Assembly: GCF_014648435.1 (NCBI RefSeq)
Contig: NZ_BMRC01000027.1
Span: 62,001-126,000, forward strand
Source: Nonomuraea spiralis
Lineage (GTDB): Bacteria > Actinomycetota > Actinomycetes > Streptosporangiales > Streptosporangiaceae
DNA: 64,000 bases
Direction: 5' to 3'
Under the pieces are notes generated by a model. That model made no database searches. It was not told the DNA's origin and was given only the letters and a program-made list of their open reading frames with translations. Below, piece by piece: positions 35,057-47,022 of the stretch (positions are counted from its first letter, which is position 1; each line of letters opens with the position of its first letter). Made by a program: the position numbers and the translations under genes.

Positions 35057-35704
35057 ATGTCACATAAGCGGTCCGGCCTGCTTCCTGGACTGATCGCGGG
35101 GCTGGTCGCCATGCTGGTGTGCGCGGCGGGGCTGGGGTTCGCGGTGCTCTTCCAGGACCGGCTGCCGAGGGCCGTGGCCACGCTGGGCAACGGCCACGCG
35201 CTGTCGGTCACGCTGTCGCTCCTGATCGCGCTGCTGGTCGCCCTGGCCGTGGGCGCGGCCAGGCCACGCAACCGGGCGCTGCCGGTGGTGGCCGCCCTGT
35301 ACGCGGCCGCCGCCGTGGCCGGGGGCCAGATCTCGGGCGCTTCCATCATGATCGGCGCCGCCCGGCGCGCACCCGCGTCCGGCACGCACTCCTCCCCCCG
35401 GTTCGGTGACATCACGGCCGCCAACGCCGGCGAGGGACTTCCCCACGCCCTGGCGGTCTACCGCGAGCCACTGGCGCAGACGTGGCAGATGTGGTTGTAC
35501 ATCGCGGTGGCGGCCGTGGCCACGCTCCTGCTGGTCACGCTGCGCGTCCTGCGTGTACGCCGGGCCGACCGGGCCGAACCGGCCGCGGAGACGGCGGACG
35601 AGCCCGAGCAGGAGTACCGGGCGCCGTTCGAGCCCGCGCAGGCGCCGGCCCAGCAGGCGGGTGGCGGCGACCTGTTCACACCGCGCAAGCCCGCCAAGGA
35701 CTGA
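35057..35704 (+). CDS. Uncharacterised membrane protein with four helices
   Basis: The 215 residues show four hydrophobic segments (about 8-33, 48-68, 74-94 and 153-173) and a charged cytoplasmic tail rich in Glu, Ala and Pro. I do not recognise the family. The ATG at 35057 follows GGGGG at six bases and starts just before the first helix. It is divergent from gap and convergent with whiA. A short inverted repeat CCGAC-N2-GTCGG (35015-35026) precedes a TAAATT box in its upstream region. Confidence 0.65.
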   Translation: MSHKRSGLLPGLIAGLVAMLVCAAGLGFAVLFQDRLPRAVATLGNGHALSVTLSLLIALLVALAVGAARPRNRALPVVAALYAAAAVAGGQISGASIMIGAARRAPASGTHSSPRFGDITAANAGEGLPHALAVYREPLAQTWQMWLYIAVAAVATLLLVTLRVLRVRRADRAEPAAETADEPEQEYRAPFEPAQAPAQQAGGGDLFTPRKPAKD

Positions 35705-35788
35705 CCGCCGCGAGGGGCGCGTGCGCAGCCGTACGGGATGGGGGAGTCCCGGAACGGCGTCGCGCGCGCCCGCACGGCGGCAGGGCGG

Positions 35789-36769
35789 CTACGGGGCCAG
35801 CATGTCGACGGTGAGGTTGGCCTCGGTGTTGGGGATGCCCAGGTCGGAGGCGCGCTTGTCGGCCATCGCCAGCAGCCGCCTGATGCGCCCGGCGATGGCG
35901 TCCTTCGTCAGCGGCGGGTCGGCGATCTGCCCCAGCTCCTCCAGCGACGCCTGCTTGTGCTCCACCCGCAGCCGTCCGGCGACCACCAGGTGGTCCGGCG
36001 CCTCCTCGCCGAGGATCTCCAGCGCCCGCTGCACCCGCGCGCCCGCCGCGACGGCCGCTCGGGCCGAGCGCCGCAGGTTGGCGTCGTCGAAGTTGGCCAG
36101 CCGGTTGGCGGTCGCCCGCACCTCGCGCCGCATCCGGCGCTCCTCCCAGGCCAGCACGCTGTCGTGCGCGCCCAGCCGGGTGAGCAGCGCGCTGATCGCG
36201 TCGCCGTCGCGGACCACGACCCGGTCGACGCCGCGCACCTCCCTGGCCTTGGCGTGGATCTTCAGCCGCCGCGCCGAGCCCACCAGCGCGAGCGCCGCCT
36301 CGGGCCCCGGGCAGGTGACCTCCAGGGACATCGAACGCCCCGGCTCGGTCAGCGAGCCGTGCGCCAGGAAGGCGCCGCGCCAGGCCGCCTCCGCGTCGCA
36401 GGCGGCGCCCGCCACCACCTGCCGGGGCAGGCCGCGCACCGGACGCCCGTGATTGTCGATCAGGCCCGTCTGCCGGGCCAGCGCCTCACCGTCGCGGTAG
36501 ACGCGCACCACGTAGCGCGAGCCCTTGCGCAGCCCGGCCGGCGCCAGCACGAGCACCTCGGCCTTGTGCCCGAACACCTCGCCGATGTCCTTGATCAGCC
36601 GCCGCGCGGTGGCGTTGGTGTCGAGCTCGGCCTCGATCACGATGCGCCCGCCCACCAGGTGCAGGCCGCTGGCGAACCGCAGCAGCGTGGAAACCTCCGC
36701 CTTGCGGCAGCACGGCTTCAGCACCGGCAGGCGGCTCAGTTCGTCCTTCACCACACCTGTCATCGCCAT
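35789..36769 (-). CDS. whiA: Sporulation/cell division regulator WhiA
   Basis: The 326-residue protein has an N-terminal two-part LAGLIDADG-like domain without endonuclease residues and a C-terminal helix-turn-helix (LGQIADPPLTKDAIAGRIRRLL). In Streptomyces it acts with WhiB to switch on sporulation septation genes. GAAGGA is nine bases before the ATG at 36769. It closes the uvrC-rapZ-yvcK-whiA cluster seen in most actinobacteria. Confidence 0.95.
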   Translation of the reverse strand: MAMTGVVKDELSRLPVLKPCCRKAEVSTLLRFASGLHLVGGRIVIEAELDTNATARRLIKDIGEVFGHKAEVLVLAPAGLRKGSRYVVRVYRDGEALARQTGLIDNHGRPVRGLPRQVVAGAACDAEAAWRGAFLAHGSLTEPGRSMSLEVTCPGPEAALALVGSARRLKIHAKAREVRGVDRVVVRDGDAISALLTRLGAHDSVLAWEERRMRREVRATANRLANFDDANLRRSARAAVAAGARVQRALEILGEEAPDHLVVAGRLRVEHKQASLEELGQIADPPLTKDAIAGRIRRLLAMADKRASDLGIPNTEANLTVDMLAP

Positions 36770-36841
36770 AAGCGTTAGTCCTTCCCCCATTCAGACCGGC
36801 TCTCGCCAGTCTCTCGCACCTTCGCGCCACGCCGACCAGGA

Positions 36842-37813
36842 TCAACGCTTCTGGAGGAAAATCTCGTCCAGGACGGAGGCAAGACGTCGTGGGTCATGCC
36901 GGGGCGAGCCGTCGGCCGCGGCCACGTCGGCCAGGACGAGCCGGGCGCCGAGGGCGGCCGCGGCCTTGTCCAGGGCGTCGAGGTCGTCGACCACGCCGGT
37001 GTCGGCGAGCACGACGTCGAAGGCCAGGTCGGGGGCGTGCTGGCGGAGCACCTCCAGGTGTTGCTGGGGGGAGAAGTCGTCGGTCTCGCCGGGCTGGGGG
37101 GCCAGGTTGAGCGTGACGAGCCGCCGGGCCCTGCTCTCGTGCAGCGCGCGGGCCAGCTCGGGCACCTTCAGATGTGGCAGCACGCTGGTGAACCACGAAC
37201 CCGGCCCGAACACGAGCCAGTCGGCCTCCTGCACCGCCGCGACCGCCTCGGGCCGCGCGGGCGGGTCTTCGGGGACCAGGGAGATGGCCTGCACCCGGCC
37301 GGGGGTCAGCGCGCAGGCGACCTGCCCGCGCACGGTCGAGGTGACGCCGTCGAGCTCCACCTCGGCCACGATGTCGAGCGGGACCGAGGCCATCGGCAAC
37401 ACCCTGCCGTGCGCGCCGAGCAGCCGGCCGACCCAGTCGAGCCCGGCCACCGGGTCGCCGAGCAGCTCCCACAGCGCCACGATGAGCAGGTTGCCCACGG
37501 CGTGGCCGTGCAGGTCGCCCTCACTGCGGAAACGGTGCTGGACGACCTCGCTCCAGGTGATGCCCCACTCGTCGTCGCCACACAGCGCGGCCAGGGCCAT
37601 CCGCAGGTCGCCGGGCGGCAGCACGCCGAGCTCGCGGCGCAGCCGGCCGCTGGAGCCGCCGTCGTCGGCCACGGTCACCACGGCCGTCAGCCGGTCGGTG
37701 ACGACCCGTAAGGCCGACAGCGAGGCGTACAGGCCGTGGCCGCCGCCCAGGGCCACCACACGGGGGCCGTTCAGCGGGTGGGGAAGGGCCGCCTCCATAC
37801 GTTCATGGGTCAC
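36842..37813 (-). CDS. YvcK/CofD-like gluconeogenesis factor
   Basis: The 323-residue protein has the nucleotide-binding GGGHGLYASL (about 23-32), VADDGGSSGRLR (about 48-59) and GPGSWFTSVLPHL. YvcK binds UDP-sugars and is needed for normal cell shape and growth on gluconeogenic carbon; it sits next to rapZ and whiA as here. The ATG overlaps the rapZ stop by four bases. Confidence 0.93.
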   Translation of the reverse strand: MTHERMEAALPHPLNGPRVVALGGGHGLYASLSALRVVTDRLTAVVTVADDGGSSGRLRRELGVLPPGDLRMALAALCGDDEWGITWSEVVQHRFRSEGDLHGHAVGNLLIVALWELLGDPVAGLDWVGRLLGAHGRVLPMASVPLDIVAEVELDGVTSTVRGQVACALTPGRVQAISLVPEDPPARPEAVAAVQEADWLVFGPGSWFTSVLPHLKVPELARALHESRARRLVTLNLAPQPGETDDFSPQQHLEVLRQHAPDLAFDVVLADTGVVDDLDALDKAAAALGARLVLADVAAADGSPRHDPRRLASVLDEIFLQKR

Positions 37814-38676
37814 TCCCGCCCCACATCCCGGTGACTCACCTGGACCTCCATGCCGCGGTCGCGCAGGCGGGCGGCGACCTGCTCGGCCATGGCCACACTG
37901 CGGTGCTTGCCGCCCGTGCAGCCCACCGCCAGGGTCGCGTAGCTCTTGCCCTCGCGGGTGTAGCCGTTGGCCACGACCTGCAGGACCTCCTCGTAGGCGT
38001 CGAGGAACTCCTTGGCGCCCGGCTGGCCGAGCACGTAGTCGCTGACCGGCGCGTCGAGGCCGTTCATCGGCCGCAGCTCGGGCACCCAGTGGGGGTTGGG
38101 CAGGAAACGGCAGTCGACGACGAGGTCGGCGTCGACCGGCAGGCCGTACTTGAACCCGAACGAGACGACGTTGAGCCGCAGCCCCGGGCGGTCCTCGCCG
38201 CCGAAGTAGGCGACGATCTTGTTACGCAGGTCGTGCACGTTGTGGGACGAGGTGTCGATCACCAGGTCGGCGTTGGCCCGCACCTCGCGCAGGATGCCGC
38301 GCTCGCGGGTGATGCCGTCGACCAGGCGGCCCTCGCCCTGCAGCGGGTGGGGCCTGCGGACGTTCTCGAACCTGCGCACCAGCTCCTCGTCGCTGGCCTC
38401 GAGGAAGACGACCCGTACGCGCACGCCACGGCCCTCCAGCTCCTCGATGGCCGCGTTGAGGTCGGTGGTGAAGGCCAGGCTGCGCACGTCGACGACCGCG
38501 GCCACCTTGTCGGCGGCCAGCTTGACCTTGCCCGCCTCCTCGGCCATCGCGAACAGCAGCCCCGGCGGCAGGTTGTCGATGACGAACCAGCCCAGGTCTT
38601 CCAGCGCCTTGGCGGCCGTGCTGCGCCCCGCCCCGGACATGCCGGTGACGATGACGAACGCCGGCTCGGTGCTCAT
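37810..38676 (-). CDS. rapZ: RNase adapter protein RapZ (YvcJ family nucleotide-binding protein)
   Basis: The 288-residue P-loop protein has Walker A GMSGAGRS (about 12-19) and the C-terminal GCTGGKHRS phosphate loop. In E. coli RapZ binds GlcN6P and steers small-RNA decay; in Bacillus YvcJ is a GTPase linked to competence. The Gram-positive role is less clear. Coupled to yvcK by overlap. Confidence 0.93.
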   Translation of the reverse strand: MSTEPAFVIVTGMSGAGRSTAAKALEDLGWFVIDNLPPGLLFAMAEEAGKVKLAADKVAAVVDVRSLAFTTDLNAAIEELEGRGVRVRVVFLEASDEELVRRFENVRRPHPLQGEGRLVDGITRERGILREVRANADLVIDTSSHNVHDLRNKIVAYFGGEDRPGLRLNVVSFGFKYGLPVDADLVVDCRFLPNPHWVPELRPMNGLDAPVSDYVLGQPGAKEFLDAYEEVLQVVANGYTREGKSYATLAVGCTGGKHRSVAMAEQVAARLRDRGMEVQVSHRDVGRE

Positions 38677-38719
38677 GGCCTCACTCCGTTCGCCGACACC
38701 TGCGCTCCCTCGCGGGTGT

Positions 38720-40648
38720 TCACGATGTCTCTCCCTTCAGCGTCGACACGATGACCTCCGCGATGGACGGCCCGATGCCGGGCACCTCGCAGATCTCGGC
38801 CGCGCTGGCCTCGCGTAGCTTCTTGACGGAACCGAAGTGCTTGAGCAACGCCTGCCTGCGCGCCGGCCCGAGGCCCGGCACGCTGTCGAGCGCGCTCTCC
38901 TTCACCGTCTTGGACCTCTTGGAACGATGGTAGGTGATGGCGAACCTGTGTGCTTCGTCGCGCACGCGTTGCAGCAGGTAGAGACCCTCACTTGAACGAG
39001 GCATGATCACCGGCTGGTCGTCTCCGGGCAACCACACCTCCTCCAGCCGCTTGGCCAGGCCGCACACCGCCACGTCGTCGATGCCGAGCTCGTCGAGCGC
39101 CCGCTGCGCGGCGGCCGCCTGGGGGCCCGCGCCGTCGACGACGACCAGGTTGGGCGGGTAGGCGAACTTGCGCGGCCTGCCGGTCTCGGGGTCGATGGGG
39201 CCGTGGCCGTCGTCGTCCTCGGCGGCCAGCTCGCCGGTGGCCGAACGTTCCTCCAGGTAGCGGCGGAACCGCCGCATGATCACCTCATAGATCGAGGCGA
39301 CGTCGCCCTCCTTGGTACGGACCGCGAAGCGCCGGTATTCGCTCTTGCGCGCCAGACCGTCCTCGAAGACCACCATGGACGCCACGACGTTCTCGCCCTG
39401 AAGGTGGGAGACGTCGTAGCACTCGACGCGCAGCGGCGCCTGGTCGAGGTCGAGCGCGTCGGCGATCTCCTGCAGCGCCTTGCTGCGCGTGGTCAGGTCG
39501 CCGGCGCGGCGGATCTTGTGCTGGGCCAGGGACTCCTTGGCGTTGCGCTCGACGGTCTCCATCAGCGACTTCTTGTCGCCGCGCTGCGGCACGCGCACCT
39601 CGACCCGGGCCCCGCGCTGCTCGGTCAGCAGCTCGGCCACCGCCTCGGCGTCGGGCGGCAACGCCGGCACGAGCACCTCGCGCGGCATCGACTCGGGGCC
39701 GGCCTCGCCGTACATCTGCAGCAGGAACTGCTCGACCAGCTCGCCGGGCGAGTTCTCCTCGACCTTGTCGACCACCCAGCCCCGCTGCCCCCGGATGCGG
39801 CCACCGCGTACGTAGAAGACCTGGACGGCGGCCTCCAGCGGGTCTTCGGCCAGCGCGATCACGTCGGCGTCGGTGGCCTCGCCGAGCACCACGGCCTGCT
39901 TCTCCAGGGCCCGCTGGAGCGCCTGGATGTCGTCGCGCAGCCGGGCCGCCCGCTCATATTCCTGCTCACCGGCGGCGTCGCGCATGTCCTTCTCGATGCG
40001 CTTGATGAAACGGGTGGTGTTGCCCGCCATGAAGTCGCAGAAGTCTTCGGCCAGCTCGCGGTGCTCCTGCGGGGTCACCCGGCCCACGCACGGCGCCGAG
40101 CACTTGTCGATGTAGCCGAGCAGGCACGGCCGGCCGATCTGCCCGGCCCGCTTGAACACCCCGGCGCTGCACGTGCGCACCGGGAAGACGCGCAGCAGCA
40201 GGTCGACGGTCTCGCGGATGGCCCAGGCGTGCGAGTAGGGGCCGAAGTAGCGGGTGCCCTTGCGCTTGGCGCCCCGCAGGACCTGCACCCGCGGGAAGTC
40301 CTCCCCCATCGTCACCGCGAGGTAGGGGTAGGACTTGTCGTCGCGGTACTTGACGTTGAAGCGCGGGTCGAACTCCTTGATCCAGGAGTATTCGAGCTGC
40401 AGCGCCTCGACCTCGGTGCCGACGACGGTCCAGTCGACGTCGGCGGCCGTGGTCAGCATCGACTGGGTGCGCGGATGCAGCGCGGAGAAGTCGGCGAAGT
40501 AGGAGTTGAGCCGCTGCCGCAGGCTCTTGGCCTTGCCGACGTAGATCACCCGGCCGTGCGCGTCCCTGAACCGGTAGACCCCCGGCGACTCGGGGATCGA
40601 ACCTGGTCTGGGCCGGAAACTCAAGGGGCTGCCCGCTGCTCTCGCCAC
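38720..40648 (-). CDS. uvrC: Excinuclease ABC subunit C
   Basis: The 642-residue nuclease makes both cuts in nucleotide excision repair. In order: GIY-YIG domain (about 20-95, PGVYRF and VIYVGKAKSL), UVR/UvrB-contact motif (EQEYERAARLRDDIQAL, about 200-235), RNase H-like endonuclease with VECYDVSHLQG and VVVDGAGPQ, and tandem helix-hairpin-helix motifs at the end (SVPGLGPARRQ, VPGIGPSIA). The GTG at 40648 follows TAGTCT by six bases, so the mRNA is probably leaderless. No LexA-like box is seen. Confidence 0.95.
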   Translation of the reverse strand: MARAAGSPLSFRPRPGSIPESPGVYRFRDAHGRVIYVGKAKSLRQRLNSYFADFSALHPRTQSMLTTAADVDWTVVGTEVEALQLEYSWIKEFDPRFNVKYRDDKSYPYLAVTMGEDFPRVQVLRGAKRKGTRYFGPYSHAWAIRETVDLLLRVFPVRTCSAGVFKRAGQIGRPCLLGYIDKCSAPCVGRVTPQEHRELAEDFCDFMAGNTTRFIKRIEKDMRDAAGEQEYERAARLRDDIQALQRALEKQAVVLGEATDADVIALAEDPLEAAVQVFYVRGGRIRGQRGWVVDKVEENSPGELVEQFLLQMYGEAGPESMPREVLVPALPPDAEAVAELLTEQRGARVEVRVPQRGDKKSLMETVERNAKESLAQHKIRRAGDLTTRSKALQEIADALDLDQAPLRVECYDVSHLQGENVVASMVVFEDGLARKSEYRRFAVRTKEGDVASIYEVIMRRFRRYLEERSATGELAAEDDDGHGPIDPETGRPRKFAYPPNLVVVDGAGPQAAAAQRALDELGIDDVAVCGLAKRLEEVWLPGDDQPVIMPRSSEGLYLLQRVRDEAHRFAITYHRSKRSKTVKESALDSVPGLGPARRQALLKHFGSVKKLREASAAEICEVPGIGPSIAEVIVSTLKGETS

Positions 40649-40730
40649 GGTCAAAGACTAGTCGGCCCCACCGACAAGCCGGCCCGCCGAGCCTTCCGGC
40701 GGCACGACGGGACCACACCGGCCGAGCGGG

Positions 40731-41198
40731 TCACGCGAGCGTGATCTGGTCGCCCTCCACCTTGATCTGCTGGGCGGCCAGCGGCTTGTCCGCCGGTCCG
40801 TCGGCGACCGAGCCGTCGGCGATGTTGAACTTGCTGCCGTGGCACGGGCACACGATCGCGCCGTCGGCCACACTGCCCACCGGGCAGCCCTTGTGCGTGC
40901 AGATCGCGCTGAAGGCCTTGAACTCGCCCGCCGTCGGCTGGGTCACCACGACCTTCTGGTCCTTGAAGACCGTGCCGCCGCCGACGGGGATGTCGGCGGT
41001 CTTGGCGAGCGCGCCACCGGCCTGCGGGGCGCTGGACTGCGGGCTGCCGGACTGCGGGGCGCTCGACTGGCCGCCCGCGTCGGGGGCCGTGGCGGCCGGT
41101 GTCTCGGCGCTCCCGCCGCAGGCGCTGATGGCCAGGGCCAGCCCGCCCGCGCCCACGCCCGCTATCACTGCCCTACGGCTTCGAAGGTCATCTCCCAT
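40731..41198 (-). CDS. Rieske [2Fe-2S] Tat lipoprotein, copy 1
   Basis: The 155-residue protein has a Tat-type signal (RSRRAVIAG) with lipobox LAISAC (Cys27), a Gln/Ser/Pro-rich linker (about 35-62), and a Rieske domain. The ligands are Cys100, His102, Cys117 and His120, with the disulfide pair Cys105 and Cys119. It should be exported folded and anchored outside the membrane as a small electron carrier. It is the last of three related genes in a row. Confidence 0.9.
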   Translation of the reverse strand: MGDDLRSRRAVIAGVGAGGLALAISACGGSAETPAATAPDAGGQSSAPQSGSPQSSAPQAGGALAKTADIPVGGGTVFKDQKVVVTQPTAGEFKAFSAICTHKGCPVGSVADGAIVCPCHGSKFNIADGSVADGPADKPLAAQQIKVEGDQITLA

Positions 41199-41244
41199 GC
41201 GTCCCACCCAACCGCAGGCAGGTGAGAAATTCATGAGATGGGGA

Positions 41245-41700
41245 TTAGGCGAGTCTGATCTTGCCATCGGCCACGGTGATCTTCTTCTCGGCGAGCGGCT
41301 CGCCGGCGGGCCCGTCGGCCACCGAACCGTCCTCGATCTTGAACTTGCTGCCGTGGCAGGGGCAGTTGATGGTCCCGTTCGAGACGGCGGCGACCGTGCA
41401 GCCCGCGTGGGTGCAGACCGCCGTGAACGCCTTGAACTCCCCCTCCGCCGGCTGCGTCACCACGACCTTCTGGTCCTTGAAGACCTTGCCGCCGCCGACC
41501 TGGATGTCGCCGGTGTCGGCCAGCGCCTTGGGCTTCTTCTTCGCCGCCTTCTTCGTGGGCTCCGACGACGGCTCCTCGGCGGCCGGCGCCTCGTTCGCGG
41601 CCGTCGTCGGCGAACCGTAGCTCGCGCACGCCGTCAGAACCGCCGCGAGCCCGGCGCCTCCGGCGCCGAGCATGACCGTCCGGCGCGTCGTTTCCGTCAT
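41245..41700 (-). CDS. Rieske [2Fe-2S] Tat lipoprotein, copy 2
   Basis: The 151-residue protein has twin arginines at 6-7 and lipobox LTAC (Cys25), followed by a Pro/Glu then Lys-rich linker. The Rieske ligands are Cys96, His98, Cys113 and His116. The domain is very close to copy 1 (shared VFKDQKVVVTQP and CPCHGSKF), so the two arose by recent duplication. The linkers differ completely. Confidence 0.9.
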   Translation of the reverse strand: MTETTRRTVMLGAGGAGLAAVLTACASYGSPTTAANEAPAAEEPSSEPTKKAAKKKPKALADTGDIQVGGGKVFKDQKVVVTQPAEGEFKAFTAVCTHAGCTVAAVSNGTINCPCHGSKFKIEDGSVADGPAGEPLAEKKITVADGKIRLA

Positions 41701-41818
41701 GGTGCGTCCTCCCAGGTCTCGGTCTCATCTCCAGGTACGGCCGGCGCCCCGGCACCGGTTCAGCCTGAACGAGTCGAATCCCGCGAACCACGCACAATTA
41801 CCCAGAAGCGATCCGTCC

Positions 41819-42235
41819 TCAGACCACGACGATGCCGTCGCCCTCGACCTTGACCTGGTAGACGGTCAGCGGCGCGGTCGCCGGCCCCTTGGTGGCCTTG
41901 CCGCTGTCGGCGGCGAACTCGCTGCCGTGGCACGCGCACGTGATGACGTTGTCCTTCGGCGTGCCGACCATGCATCCCTTGTGCGTGCAGACCGCGCTGT
42001 ACGCCTTGTAGACGCCCTGCGTGGGCTGCGTCACCACGATCTTCCACTCGTTCACGAGCTTGCCGCCGCCGACGGGCACGTCCGCGGTCTTGGCGATGAC
42101 CTTGCCCTTGATCGTCGACACCTGCTGCGCCTTGGCGTCGCCCGCGCCGCACCCGGCCAGCGCCAGCCCGCACGCGGCGACCCCCGCCACGCCGAGCATC
42201 TCGCGGCGGCCGAGCCCGCTGTCGTTTTCGGGCAT
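41819..42235 (-). CDS. Rieske [2Fe-2S] Tat lipoprotein, copy 3
   Basis: The 138-residue protein has RR at 10-11 and lipobox LAGC (Cys29). Ligands are Cys83, His85, Cys100 and His103 in a variant CACHGSEF box. It is more divergent than copies 1 and 2, with a shorter linker, and is probably the older member. A start at 42262 would add nine residues. Its redox partner is not obvious; no cytochrome b or c1 gene is near. Confidence 0.88.
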   Translation of the reverse strand: MPENDSGLGRREMLGVAGVAACGLALAGCGAGDAKAQQVSTIKGKVIAKTADVPVGGGKLVNEWKIVVTQPTQGVYKAYSAVCTHKGCMVGTPKDNVITCACHGSEFAADSGKATKGPATAPLTVYQVKVEGDGIVVV

Positions 42236-42454
42236 GGCTTCGCCCTGATTCGTTATCGTCATGAATTAGCCGACCCTTCGCGTCTCCGCCGACCCCCAGC
42301 AGGTCAGGCCATTACCCGTGCTTCAACTTTATTGGCCCCACCCCTCGGTCCGCCCATCGGGTGACCGCCGCGAGGGCGGGCCGGTCAAGGAGCGGACGGC
42401 GATCGGTCAGCACGTGGTATGCCCGCGGTCAGCACGGCGTCCGAGCCTGGGCGC

Positions 42455-43171
42455 ATGACTCTCACCGAGACCCCCGCGCCCGACACGTCCAAGCCGCGCT
42501 GGTGGCGCCGCCCGTGGGTGGCTCCGCTCGTGGTGGTGGCGATCGCGTTCGTCGCCTTCTCCCTGCCGCCCTACCTGTCGCTGGACCCGAGCAGGTCCAG
42601 GGTGCCGGCCCCCGGCTCCTTCCCACCGCACTTCGCGGTGCTCTCCTTACATGTGATCTTCGGCTCGATCGCGATGATCTCCTGCTGTTTACAGGTCTGG
42701 CCGTGGTTCCGCGCCCGCCACCCCCGCGCCCACCGTCTCATCGGCCGCGTGTACGTCTTCGGCGGCTGCCTGCCCGGCGGCCTGCTCGGCCTGGTGGTCA
42801 GCCTGGCCACGCCCTTCGGCCCGGTGACCAGGGCCAGCGGCGTGGTGCTGGCCCTGGTGTGGCTGGGCTGCACGGTGGCGGGCTGGCGGATGGCCAGGCA
42901 GCGCAGGTTCGTCGATCACCGCAGGTGGATGATCCGCAGCTTCGCCCTGACGATGTCCATCATCACCAACCGTCTGTGGGGCGCGGTGTTCGTGATCGCC
43001 CTGTCCCCGCAGCTCGACACGACCTTCCACGGCGACCAGGAACTGCTGGCCGGGACCGTGGGCGCACTGAGCGCCTGGCTGGGCTGGGTGCTGCCGCTGC
43101 TGCTGGCCGAGTGGTGGCTGGAGCGCGGCGACGCCGCCAGGCGTCGCCGCCGCGCCCTAGCCGCCGTGTGA
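42455..43171 (+). CDS. DUF2306 membrane protein
   Basis: The 238 residues have about six or seven helices. The DUF2306 features are a histidine in the second helix region (LSLHVIFGSIA), RAHRLIGRVYV and the DHRRWMIRSFAL motif, suggesting a heme or metal site in the membrane. Function is unknown. The ATG at 42455 has no strong ribosome-binding site. It stands alone, divergent from the Rieske genes and convergent with uvrA (one base apart). Confidence 0.82.
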   Translation: MTLTETPAPDTSKPRWWRRPWVAPLVVVAIAFVAFSLPPYLSLDPSRSRVPAPGSFPPHFAVLSLHVIFGSIAMISCCLQVWPWFRARHPRAHRLIGRVYVFGGCLPGGLLGLVVSLATPFGPVTRASGVVLALVWLGCTVAGWRMARQRRFVDHRRWMIRSFALTMSIITNRLWGAVFVIALSPQLDTTFHGDQELLAGTVGALSAWLGWVLPLLLAEWWLERGDAARRRRRALAAV

Positions 43172-43172
43172 C

Positions 43173-46013
<2,841 letters not shown>

Positions 46014-46230
46014 GGCGATCCCGGAGGTCGAAAGGCGGATAGGTCCACGGGGGATGGTAGACGGGGGCACCGACATTTTCGGCGACCCGCTTCCCGGCCC
46101 CCGAAAACCGTCCCTCACAGGTTACGGCCATCTCCCGCGTCGGCAGGAGCCCTTTGAAAGTCAACCAGTTGACCTGCTGCTTTATGCCCTGCCCACACGA
46201 CGGACACCCTAGATAGGGAAATATCAAGAC

Positions 46231-47022
46231 ATGACCGTTCTGCCCGCTGTACAGGCCGAACTCGCCGCCGCGACCGACCGACTGCTGGCCACGGCCGCGT
46301 CCCTGTCCGACGCCGACGTCGCCGCGCCGTCCCTGCTGCCCGGCTGGACCAGGGGCCATGTGCTGGCCCACGTGGCGGGCAACGCCGCTTCCCATCTCAA
46401 CCTGCTGACCTGGGCCAGGACGGGGATCGAGACCCCGCAGTACCCCTCACCGGAGGCGCGGAGCGCCGAGATCGAGGCCGCCGCGGCCCGGCCGGCCGCG
46501 CGGCACCTGGCCGACCTGGAGGACAGCGCGGCCCGCCTGGCCGCCGCGATCCGCGACCTGCCGTACGAGGCGTGGTCCGCGACGGTCCAGGGCATGCGGC
46601 CGCCCCCGCATCCCGCCTGGTACGTCCTGATACGCCGCCTACGCGAAGTCGGCATGCATCACGTGGACCTGGCCACCGGGTACGGCCCCCGCGACTGGCC
46701 GGAGACGTTCGTCCGCCGCGAACTGCACGACCTGCGCCTTTCGTGGCCGTACGGCCACGGCACGGTGAGCGAGGTCGTCCTGACGGCCGAGCCGGGGCAA
46801 AGGTGGCGCAACCTCGGTCAGGGCCCCGCCGTCCGGGGCGCGCCCGCCGACATGCTGGCCTGGTTGACGGGAAGGTCGGATGGCCGGGGCGTTACCCTGG
46901 TGCCCGCGGGGCAGTCGTCGACGCCTGGTGACGGTGGCGCGCTCCTCCCCGAGCCGCCGCCGTGGCTGACGATGCCGGCCCCCGCTGACCTACCCGCGAT
47001 GCCCCCGAAGGACTATCCATGA
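46231..47022 (+). CDS. Maleylpyruvate isomerase-family mycothiol-dependent protein (DinB fold)
   Basis: The 263-residue protein has an N-terminal four-helix DinB/MDMPI bundle with metal-site histidines in HVLAHVAGN and VGMHHVDL, and a C-terminal SCP2-like subdomain. The family uses mycothiol in detoxification or isomerisation; the substrate here is unknown. The stop overlaps the start of the metallo-beta-lactamase gene (ATGA), so both likely work together in thiol-linked detoxification. Confidence 0.83.
   Translation: MTVLPAVQAELAAATDRLLATAASLSDADVAAPSLLPGWTRGHVLAHVAGNAASHLNLLTWARTGIETPQYPSPEARSAEIEAAAARPAARHLADLEDSAARLAAAIRDLPYEAWSATVQGMRPPPHPAWYVLIRRLREVGMHHVDLATGYGPRDWPETFVRRELHDLRLSWPYGHGTVSEVVLTAEPGQRWRNLGQGPAVRGAPADMLAWLTGRSDGRGVTLVPAGQSSTPGDGGALLPEPPPWLTMPAPADLPAMPPKDYP

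Noticed and set aside
40731..42262. The Rieske genes as part of a cytochrome bc1 complex
   Set aside because: They are small lipoproteins without the multi-helix actinobacterial QcrA anchor, and no qcrB or qcrC gene is close.
46014..46230. SOS (LexA) box upstream of uvrA
   Set aside because: No GAAC-N4-GTTC or close variant was found in the 217 bases upstream; uvrC likewise shows none.
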